5,477 nt of DNA. It comes from Deltaproteobacteria bacterium. GTDB lineage: Bacteria > Desulfobacterota > DAOWOC01. Shown piece after piece: positions 1 through 5,477 of this stretch. Below the pieces are notes generated by a model. It saw nothing but the letters and a program-made list of their open reading frames with translations, ran no database searches and was not told the DNA's origin. Each line of letters begins with the position of its first letter. Positions within the stretch are counted from its first letter, which is position 1. The stretch covers positions 1-5,477 of the forward strand of contig DAOWOC010000094.1 of the NCBI GenBank assembly GCA_030642225.1. Reading direction: 5' to 3'. The position numbers and the translations under genes are program-made.

Positions 1-725
1 CCGCCAAAGAGCAGTATCTTTGGCGTCTTTGCAACCGGTGCCTTAAGTTTGATTTCAGACATCTTTTTAACAAATTTTTTTAAGGCCTTTCCTAAGGGCT
101 TTAACCCATTTTCAAGGTTTTTTATAACCTTTTGTGTCTCAGCATGAAACAGTTTCATGGCCTTATCCCTGTCCTGTGCAAGACATCTTACAGTACTCTC
201 CGCTTCATCGAGGAGGTCTCCGACAACCCCTGCGACAGCCATTTCTGTTGCAAAAAAATCACCCTGACCAAGAAAATTATTTTTTAAATTCGGATTTGCA
301 AGAAAAACAACATTACGCAAATTAAGCCTCCGGGCAAATGTATCCCAAACTACTGGCCATGCCCCATTCTGGCATGGGCCATCCTGGTCAAGGTTATAAT
401 AGATCGAGATTTCATCTTTACCGCGATTCTCAACAATATCTCTGTATGTTGCCCCTGTTAAAGAAGCACAGGGCAGGCATTCCCTGCCTGAGCATAATTT
501 TTTGGAATATTGAATAATCTCAGTATTAGTGCCGCCTGAAAATCTGAAATTCCAGCCCCGTTTTTTAAAAACACTACCCATTAAATGAGAGGTTGTTGCA
601 CTTGTATCAATAGACCATACATGCACAACCCTGGGATCATCATAAGATACCTTATTACCATCGCTGTCATAAATATATTTATAATTTTCAGAGAATCGAG
701 CCTTATTATTTTCTGATTGTTTCAT
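1..725 (-). CDS. 2-hydroxyacyl-CoA dehydratase (HgdB-like) activase-associated protein, 3' end beyond window
   Basis: This reading frame starts at ATG 725 and stays open for 241 full codons to the left edge, so its C-terminus is missing. The start is set by a strong ribosome binding site and by an in-frame TAA at 741-743. Residues about 32-130 resemble the late part of the long CoA-dehydratase activases: a Rossmann-like opening (PRVVHVWSID), then GRECLPCASLTGATYRD with Cys83 and Cys86, then DGPCQNGAW with Cys118, which corresponds to the family's GPCRFGQY-type motif but is divergent. Residues about 160-235 are a charged, probably helical stretch, and the visible end (PKILLFGG) looks like the first strand of a second HgdB-like subdomain. 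The cysteines are candidate iron-sulfur ligands by family analogy. It follows the 977-residue activase by 25 bases and probably forms a complex with it. It could instead be annotated as a dehydratase D-component, but no catalytic partner subunit is seen. The substrate is unknown, the location probably cytoplasmic. Confidence 0.8.
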   Translation of the reverse strand, partial: MKQSENNKARFSENYKYIYDSDGNKVSYDDPRVVHVWSIDTSATTSHLMGSVFKKRGWNFRFSGGTNTEIIQYSKKLCSGRECLPCASLTGATYRDIVENRGKDEISIYYNLDQDGPCQNGAWPVVWDTFARRLNLRNVVFLANPNLKNNFLGQGDFFATEMAVAGVVGDLLDEAESTVRCLAQDRDKAMKLFHAETQKVIKNLENGLKPLGKALKKFVKKMSEIKLKAPVAKTPKILLFG

Positions 726-732
726 AATATAA

Positions 733-739
733 TCTCCTT
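733..739 (-). promoter_or_regulatory. Ribosome binding site of the HgdB-like gene
   Basis: The minus strand reads AAGGAGA, a near-perfect Shine-Dalgarno sequence, seven bases before ATG 725. It fixes the start and argues that the downstream protein is translated independently rather than being the frameshifted tail of the activase. Confidence 0.85.
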
Positions 740-750
740 CTTATTCTGCT

Positions 751-3684
751 TTATGCATCAGAAATCCTGTCCCCCTTGCGGCGTCGCTCTTCAATAATAT
801 CAAGGAATGCCCCGACACGCGTCTCAAACCCGGCATGAGCTGTATGTGAATCAATCTCAAGATAACAAAAAGTGTGGCCTGCCAGTTCCTGACGGATGAG
901 ATGATAGATACTTGCATCAGGACCGCATGAAAAACATGAAACAAGGCAGATATAAAGATTGGGATATTTTTTAACATACCCTACAGCATTCATCATTTGC
1001 TGGGTAAAATGCCATACATTCCTGGGGTGATCGCATCCATCTGTAAGATATGGAAGCATGTCGGCAGATATCACATTATATCCCCTGCTGATAATTTTAC
1101 GGGGCAAGGCAAGATTTACATCTGAAGCGCATACTGTATAAGGCCGGCCGGCAATAATAATTGTGGGTTCTTTTATCAGTTCCTCAAGTTCCTTTCCTCC
1201 GGTTTCAAGGAGCTTATCCTTAAATTGTTGATAATGCGACAATGCTTTTTTCCCTGCCTTAGCAGCTGTCTTCTTTTTAATACCAATGACCGGGGCAAGT
1301 CTGGCTATTTCTTTCTCTGTTGTATTCAATAAATTCTTAGACAGGGCAATATGCGGAGATAAAATTTTTTCGGAAATATCTTCAAATGCCCCCCGTATAA
1401 TATCAGGCATTATAGTCGTTGTGGGGCAGGTAAAACTGTGAGGATGCCCATCAGGGATATTAAGATCAATTACATGAGGTAAAAAAATAAAATCAACTTC
1501 ACGATCCATCAAATCATAACACGCCCCATGCACTATTTCACACGGATAACAGATGGCAGACATCTCCTTTGAATTGCCAATCTTGGATGACTTTGATAAA
1601 ACAACATTATATCCCAGTTCATTTATAAGTTTGGTATAAAAAGGGAAAAGTTCATATGTGGTAAGAGCCATGGGAAGACCTATTGAACCTTGCGCTTTTT
1701 CCAAATGCAGCGGCCCGAATTCATCAAACATCATGGTATTACGCACAGCAACCAGATCCAGACCTTCTTTAACCTTGCCTTCTTTGTGTCTTTGTAGTTC
1801 ATACTTGGAACAGAGTCCGCCAAAGGGATAGATTTTCCCCCTTATCATTATCTTTTGGATTTCACATTTATTCTCACAGCTCACACATCTGAAAGTGCCT
1901 TTAATTTCCATGTCTCCCTGGGCTAACTCAGCAAGATTATATGCCTTTTCAGCAATATTACCATCTCTTAACCTGTCTCGTATCATTAACCCTATACCAA
2001 CGCACCCCATGAGTTCAGGATGGGAAGGAACCACCACTTTTCTTTGGGTACGAGCAGCCATTGCCAATGCAACCGACCTATTAAGCGCCACACCACCCTG
2101 ATATAAAAGAGTTTCCCCAACATTCCTTGACCCAACAATACGCGATATGTAATTATCGGCAATAGAATATACAAGACCCGCAATAACATCATCTTGCCTT
2201 GCGCCCTGTTGAAGGGCATTTCTTAAATCAGTATTAATAAATGCTGCACAACGTTCGCCAAAGGCAATAGGATTAGCGCTGGCTTCCGCAATGCCGGAAA
2301 TTTTCTCAACATTCAGCCCCATATCCACAGAGGCTGATTCTTCAAGGAAACTTCCGGTACCGGCAGAGCAGCCCTCATTCATGGCGTAATCAATTGGCAC
2401 CCCTTTTAAAAAAGAGATAAATTTTGAATCCTGCCCGCCAATCTCAAAAACCGTGTCAACATCAGGAATCTCCTCTGAGGCTGCTCTGGCATGAGCCAGT
2501 ATCTCATTAAAACTCAAACAATTATCAAGGTAAACGGAAACCATTTCCCTGCCGGAACCGGTTATACCTGTCTGGATAATATTTATCTCCTCATTTCCCA
2601 CCTGTTTTATGAGTTCATTAATACAATTTTTTGTGGCAAGAACAGGATTCCCATGAGTCCTTAAATAACAACTTGCACCTATTAAACCATCAGCTTTATT
2701 AAACAGAACCGCCTTGGTAGTAGTTGAACCTGCATCCACCCCAAGTATATAGTTTCCTTTATGCTCTATTTTTCTCTCATCTATTGATAACACCCGGTAA
2801 TCAAGAAGATGTTCAGCATCTGCAAGAGGCTTTAAAATATCCAATGAAATTTTATACGTATTAGCCCAATTATCAATAAAATCACCTGGCGGGTCAGGAA
2901 GTTCCGATGCATACAAAGAAGCCCCAAATGCCTCAAGATATGAGCTTTCGTCAAGGACTGTAATTTTGGAATCAGGGAGCATCTGGCGTAAATTTTCAAG
3001 AAAGGGTTCATTTAAGGAGACCCCGCCTGAAATAATAATTGAATTCACAGGCCATCCGGCCTGTTCAATCATCTTACATATTTTTTTTGCCAAATCATGA
3101 ATCAGGGATTTTGCAATATCGCCCGGAGAACATTCACCCTTATTGAGTTTATGTGTGGCATCGGATTTACAATGGACAGAACACCGTGTGGCTAGTTGAA
3201 CCTGTTGCCCATGCTGACTCGCATCAAGTCCCTCTTCAAGAGTAAGATCCATTCTTTTTAACTGCTGCACAATAAACTCGCCGGTACCTGCGGCACATTT
3301 AGAGGAAGATATAATATTTTTTATAAGACCGTTTTTCATTGGGAAAACACTAAAGGTCTCTCCCCCAAGTGAAAGTAATATGTCCGGTTTTAAATTATAA
3401 TACAAAAGTGCCTTTTCAAGACATTCTGTCTCTGAACGATATGGCAGGTTAAAAAGTAGCTTTGCCCCAGGACCTGTCACAACAATTTTTGACTTATTCC
3501 CAAGGGTATGATCCTTAAAAAGTTCACCTACTTTCCCCATTGGATTGCCACCATGCCTGATAATCCCGTTTGCCACCTGCTTATCACCTGTTCTTCTAAT
3601 CCATTTTACTGAAACAGCGCCTATCTCCAGGCCTTCAAAAAATAATCCGGCCTGATTATTCTGAGAATAATTTTCTCCTGTCAT
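751..3684 (-). CDS. Multidomain acyl-CoA dehydratase activase (two BcrAD/BadFG ASKHA domains, DUF2229, HgdB-like segment)
   Basis: This 977-residue protein belongs to the ATP-dependent activators of 2-hydroxyacyl-CoA dehydratases and benzoyl-CoA reductases, which use ATP hydrolysis to push a low-potential electron from a [4Fe-4S] cluster onto the dehydratase or reductase. ASKHA domain 1 spans about residues 14-260, with a phosphate loop GLEIGAVSVK at 18-27, KCAAGTGEF with Cys130, and Cys168 in ATRCSVHC. ASKHA domain 2 spans about 312-575, with GVDAGSTTTKAV at 315-326, EIGGQDSKF at 414-422, GCSAGTGSF with Cys439, and Cys479 in FGERCAAF. Cys600, 603, 607 and 625 form a compact four-cysteine motif. 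A DUF2229-type domain follows at about 665-770, then an HgdB-like segment at about 840-965 (AGRPYT, VNLALPRKI, FSCGPDASI). Start ATG 3684 has a good ribosome binding site. It is shorter than the about 1400-residue single-chain relatives, and the next gene appears to supply the missing end. It is likely cytoplasmic and oxygen-sensitive. The substrate is not deducible here. Confidence 0.9.
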   Translation of the reverse strand: MTGENYSQNNQAGLFFEGLEIGAVSVKWIRRTGDKQVANGIIRHGGNPMGKVGELFKDHTLGNKSKIVVTGPGAKLLFNLPYRSETECLEKALLYYNLKPDILLSLGGETFSVFPMKNGLIKNIISSSKCAAGTGEFIVQQLKRMDLTLEEGLDASQHGQQVQLATRCSVHCKSDATHKLNKGECSPGDIAKSLIHDLAKKICKMIEQAGWPVNSIIISGGVSLNEPFLENLRQMLPDSKITVLDESSYLEAFGASLYASELPDPPGDFIDNWANTYKISLDILKPLADAEHLLDYRVLSIDERKIEHKGNYILGVDAGSTTTKAVLFNKADGLIGASCYLRTHGNPVLATKNCINELIKQVGNEEINIIQTGITGSGREMVSVYLDNCLSFNEILAHARAASEEIPDVDTVFEIGGQDSKFISFLKGVPIDYAMNEGCSAGTGSFLEESASVDMGLNVEKISGIAEASANPIAFGERCAAFINTDLRNALQQGARQDDVIAGLVYSIADNYISRIVGSRNVGETLLYQGGVALNRSVALAMAARTQRKVVVPSHPELMGCVGIGLMIRDRLRDGNIAEKAYNLAELAQGDMEIKGTFRCVSCENKCEIQKIMIRGKIYPFGGLCSKYELQRHKEGKVKEGLDLVAVRNTMMFDEFGPLHLEKAQGSIGLPMALTTYELFPFYTKLINELGYNVVLSKSSKIGNSKEMSAICYPCEIVHGACYDLMDREVDFIFLPHVIDLNIPDGHPHSFTCPTTTIMPDIIRGAFEDISEKILSPHIALSKNLLNTTEKEIARLAPVIGIKKKTAAKAGKKALSHYQQFKDKLLETGGKELEELIKEPTIIIAGRPYTVCASDVNLALPRKIISRGYNVISADMLPYLTDGCDHPRNVWHFTQQMMNAVGYVKKYPNLYICLVSCFSCGPDASIYHLIRQELAGHTFCYLEIDSHTAHAGFETRVGAFLDIIEERRRKGDRISDA

Positions 3685-3688
3685 AAGC

Positions 3689-3696
3689 TCACCTCT
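3689..3696 (-). promoter_or_regulatory. Ribosome binding site of the activase
   Basis: The minus strand reads AGAGGTGA four bases before ATG 3684, a Shine-Dalgarno-like sequence at short spacing. It supports this start over later in-frame ATG codons such as residue 49. Confidence 0.7.
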
Positions 3697-3784
3697 AAAA
3701 TGATCTGTTATTTAATTGGGATAAATTCCGGGGAATAAAAATATGTAATAATGAGAAATAAAGAGTTGGAATGATGCCTTACTT

Positions 3785-3824
3785 AAATATAATTTATTAC
3801 ACTTGTTCTAAATAAATTATATTT
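3785..3824. repeat. AT-only inverted repeat between the two gene pairs
   Basis: AAATATAATTTATT at 3785-3798 is the exact reverse complement of 3811-3824, giving two 14-bp arms around a 12-base spacer. A further ACTT at 3781-3784 pairs with AAGT at 3830-3833 if five bases are bulged. The arms contain no G or C and no directly adjoining T-run follows on the minus strand, so it is not a classical intrinsic terminator. Possible roles are an operator for a dimeric regulator, a weak RNA hairpin in the untranslated leader, or simply AT-rich intergenic DNA. The repeat itself is seen directly; its role is not known. Confidence 0.6.
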
Positions 3825-3849
3825 TTATTAAGTCAAAAAATTTGTTCTA
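3803..3849 (-). repeat. Two direct copies of an 8-base motif (TAGAACAA) in the intergenic region
   Basis: TAGAACAA occurs on the minus strand at 3842-3849 and again at 3803-3810, starts 39 bases apart. One copy sits in the spacer of the inverted repeat and both flank the possible promoter, so a regulator binding-site pair is conceivable. In DNA this AT-rich, two copies of an 8-mer can also arise by chance. Confidence 0.35.
3809..3836 (-). promoter_or_regulatory. Possible sigma70-type promoter for the activase operon
   Basis: On the minus strand TTGACT (3831-3836) is one mismatch from the -35 consensus and is followed after 16 bases by TATTTA (3809-3814), a poor -10. A perfect TATAAT (3816-3821) also lies here but has only nine bases to TTGACT and no good -35 at normal spacing. 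The whole 184-base gap is strongly AT-rich and is the only sizeable space ahead of the activase, so a promoter is expected in it; which boxes are used is uncertain. The leader would be about 120 bases long. Confidence 0.3.
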
Positions 3850-3868
3850 TTAATAAAAAAATACCCAA

Positions 3869-4501
3869 TTAATTGCCATGAATTTCCTTAAGGCAATCTG
3901 AAAAAATCTTATAGAATCGCTCATTAGAGCCAAGACAGGTACTGATAATCTTTTCCAATGAATCTATATCAGAAGGATTTATGATCAGATTCACATTATG
4001 CGTATAAGCCATAAAAGTATCACTGCCTTTAAATAATTCTGTTATTAAAATAACTATTGTTTCTCTCCTTTGATTCATTTTAAGAGGTTTTATAAAATCA
4101 AGGACAGGATTTTCCAAAAATGATTTTCCAGCAAAATCATCCTCAACAGCAATAAGATTATACCTGTTTACCTGTAATCTTCCGATTGCCTCTTCTATTG
4201 AATCAGTTGTTCTGACACGATAATTAAGACCTTCCAGCACATCAGTCATGCAATCACGGAATTTTGAATCACCTGCGCATACAAGGGCAAGATCAATCCC
4301 CTCACCGAGAAATTCAATCAGATTTTGATCCACGGAAAAAGTGGTTTTTGTTTTTTCTTTATCAACATTCTCAAAGTGGGTATCAATGGTTATCGGTTTT
4401 TTACACTTTGGGCATTTAATCTGAACCTTTTGATTAGCAGGCAATTTATCCTTTTGAATCTTGAATTTAGCATTACATGCCAAGCAACTAACATCTAACA
4501 T
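3869..4501 (-). CDS. Zinc-ribbon protein with a degenerate receiver-like domain
   Basis: This 210-residue protein begins with an MJ0042-like zinc ribbon: Cys6-x2-Cys9 and Cys30-x2-Cys33 (SCLAC and KCPKC), with the KLP linker common in this motif. After a polar linker (about 40-66) comes a receiver-like alpha/beta domain at about 69-190: DLALVCAGDS for strand 1, YNLIAVEDD for strand 3, TIVILITE for strand 4 and VNLIINPSDIDSLEKI for strand 5 and helix 5. Aligned by eye with ordinary response regulators, Glu120 sits where the phosphoacceptor Asp should be, Thr154 keeps the conserved Thr/Ser, and Asn175 replaces the conserved Lys before Pro176. Classical Asp phosphorelay therefore looks unlikely. 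There is no DNA-binding output domain, signal peptide or membrane segment. It starts 18 bases after the PilT-like gene, suggesting an operon and perhaps a role in pilus or motility control, but its specific function is unknown. Confidence 0.75.
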   Translation of the reverse strand: MLDVSCLACNAKFKIQKDKLPANQKVQIKCPKCKKPITIDTHFENVDKEKTKTTFSVDQNLIEFLGEGIDLALVCAGDSKFRDCMTDVLEGLNYRVRTTDSIEEAIGRLQVNRYNLIAVEDDFAGKSFLENPVLDFIKPLKMNQRRETIVILITELFKGSDTFMAYTHNVNLIINPSDIDSLEKIISTCLGSNERFYKIFSDCLKEIHGN

Positions 4502-4506
4502 TATGG

Positions 4507-4512
4507 CCCCCT
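4507..4512 (-). promoter_or_regulatory. Ribosome binding site of the zinc-ribbon/receiver gene
   Basis: The minus strand reads AGGGGG five bases before ATG 4501, inside the 18-base gap to the upstream stop codon. It supports this start and translation from a shared transcript with the PilT-like gene. Confidence 0.6.
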
Positions 4513-4519
4513 AAAACAA

Positions 4520-5477
4520 CTATTGGTTTTTATCTCTAAGCTCTTCATATTTCATATCAATCGCAAGGCCTTCGATATCCGATGTCCTCTCACCACGGGC
4601 GCTTTTAATCTGATCTAATCCTCTTTTCAGGATAGCGCGCCTTGAAGCATAAAGTAAGGCGATGTCTTCTGTAACAAGACCCTGCTTATACAGATCAAGA
4701 ATATGCATATCAAAAGTCTGCATCTGATAAGGCTGGCCTGCCTGTATTATTTCATAAAAAGTTTTGCCTTCCTGCTCACCATATAATATTGAGCTTTGAA
4801 CCCTTATGTTATTTTGCATAACTTCAATAGCTGCAACTCTGCCGCCCCCGGTCTTAGACAAAAGCCTTTGGCTGGCTACCCACCTGATACTGGATGCAAG
4901 TCTGTTACGAATCTGGGCCTCTTCATCCTTATCAAACATGCCTATAATTCTGTTGATGGTCTGGCCCGCATCAATGGTATGTAATGTTGTCAGGACAAGA
5001 TGGCCTGTTTCTGCTGCTGCCAAACCGATCTCAACGGTTTCTCTATCACGCATCTCGCCTACCAGGATTACCTTGGGGGCCTGGCGCATTGCAGCTCGAA
5101 GACCGTTTGAAAAGGAATCAAAATCCTTGCCGAGTTCCCGCTGATTAAAGGTAGCCTTGATGTGCGGGTGGACAAACTCAACAGGATCCTCAAGTGTTAC
5201 AATATGAACAAATTGTTTTTCATTAATAGCCCTCAAAAGCGCAGCTAATGATGTTGATTTACCGCTGCCGGTTGCGCCGGTAACAAAAATAATCCCATTT
5301 TTCTCGGAAGTCATGCTCTGAAAACCGGCCGGAAGCTGCAAACTTTCAATCGTAGGTATTTGAGTTGGCAAACGTCTCATGACTATGGAATATGTCTGCT
5401 GTTGTGAAAATATATTGATACGAAAACGGGCTTTATCTCCAAGACCGTGTGCAAGGTCACATGAACCCTTAGACACC
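4520..5477 (-). CDS. pilT: PilT/PilU-family type IV pilus motor ATPase, 5' end beyond window
   Basis: This is a secretion-type hexameric ATPase that works at the inner-membrane base of type IV pili, normally powering retraction and twitching motility. The frame is open to the right edge, so an estimated 55-60 N-terminal residues are missing; the GTG at 5476 is not believed to be the true start. In the 318 visible residues, the end of the N-terminal domain is ARFRINIFSQQ (16-26), followed by Walker A GATGSGKST (67-75), Asp box TLEDPVEFVH (94-103), Walker B ILVGEMRD with Glu141 (137-144) and His box TGHLVLTTLHT (157-167). The C-terminal domain keeps YQMQTFD (250-256), but the AIRNLIRE retraction motif of classical PilT is not recognisable; NIRVQSSILYGEQEGK (223-238) stands there. 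About 40 extra residues follow the usual helical end. It may thus be a PilU-like accessory or a divergent PilT paralogue. No pilin or platform gene is in view. Confidence 0.9.
   Translation of the reverse strand, partial: VSKGSCDLAHGLGDKARFRINIFSQQQTYSIVMRRLPTQIPTIESLQLPAGFQSMTSEKNGIIFVTGATGSGKSTSLAALLRAINEKQFVHIVTLEDPVEFVHPHIKATFNQRELGKDFDSFSNGLRAAMRQAPKVILVGEMRDRETVEIGLAAAETGHLVLTTLHTIDAGQTINRIIGMFDKDEEAQIRNRLASSIRWVASQRLLSKTGGGRVAAIEVMQNNIRVQSSILYGEQEGKTFYEIIQAGQPYQMQTFDMHILDLYKQGLVTEDIALLYASRRAILKRGLDQIKSARGERTSDIEGLAIDMKYEELRDKNQ

Noticed and set aside
134..325. Plus-strand open frame of 63 codons opposite the HgdB-like gene.
   Set aside because: It is antisense to a well-supported coding frame, and its product has no recognisable features.
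726..750. Frameshift or premature stop breaking one long activase gene.
   Set aside because: The gap has a strong ribosome binding site and stop codons in both relevant frames (751-753 and 741-743), so the frames do not overlap and one indel cannot join them; a real gene boundary is the better reading.
3725..3736. Small dyad ATTCC-2-GGAAT in the leader before the activase.
   Set aside because: A two-base spacer cannot form a hairpin and 5-bp arms are too short to stand out from chance.
3855..3897. Possible terminator after the zinc-ribbon gene: ATTGCC/GGCAAT arms followed by a seven-T run on the minus strand.
   Set aside because: The stem is only 6 bp, has a 14-base loop inside the coding end, and is separated from the T-run by about ten bases, so it does not fit an intrinsic terminator.
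4806..5144. Plus-strand open frame of 112 codons opposite the PilT-like gene.
   Set aside because: It lies wholly inside a gene with intact family motifs on the other strand, and its translation resembles no family; it is an antisense shadow.
1..5477. CRISPR array, tRNA, insertion sequence, toxin-antitoxin or defence system.
   Set aside because: No spaced direct repeats, cloverleaf, transposase motif, terminal inverted repeat or defence-domain signature was seen; all genes fit known metabolic or pilus families.

Overview
The window is a stretch of bacterial chromosome in which every recognisable gene lies on the minus strand. Read in transcription order from high to low coordinates, it holds a PilT-family type IV pilus ATPase (start beyond the right edge), a small zinc-ribbon plus receiver-like protein, a 184-base very AT-rich gap, a 977-residue activase of the 2-hydroxyacyl-CoA dehydratase / benzoyl-CoA reductase activator type, and the beginning of a second protein of the same system (end beyond the left edge). 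Base composition is moderately AT-rich (roughly 40% GC by eye). Together with a multidomain acyl-CoA dehydratase activase next to a PilT-like ATPase and an MJ0042-type zinc-ribbon protein, this suggests an anaerobic bacterium, most plausibly Desulfobacterota (a Desulfobacter/Desulfobacula-like sulfate reducer). That placement is inference from gene content and style, not from a marker gene.

Right part (3869-5477): the pilus motor ATPase keeps Walker A, Asp box, Walker B and His box, but its C-terminal region differs from classical PilT. The next gene starts 18 bases later with its own ribosome binding site, so the two are probably co-transcribed. It carries four zinc-ribbon cysteines and a receiver fold in which the usual phosphoacceptor Asp and the conserved Lys both appear replaced, so it may be a phosphorylation-independent partner or regulator.

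Middle (3685-3868): a gap with no gene. It contains a 14-bp perfect AT-only inverted repeat, two copies of an 8-base motif and a possible promoter facing the activase, and it separates the pilus-related pair from the dehydratase-related pair.

Left part (1-3684): the activase has two tandem ASKHA ATPase domains, each with the cysteine pair expected to hold a [4Fe-4S] cluster, then a four-cysteine motif, a DUF2229 domain and a first HgdB-like segment. The next gene, 25 bases downstream and in another frame, begins with what looks like the remaining HgdB-like segment of the long (about 1400-residue) single-chain activases. The pair therefore looks like a naturally split version of that four-part protein. 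No dehydratase alpha/beta subunits, CoA transferase or other pathway genes are visible, so the substrate cannot be named. I see no mobile element, CRISPR array, tRNA or rRNA.
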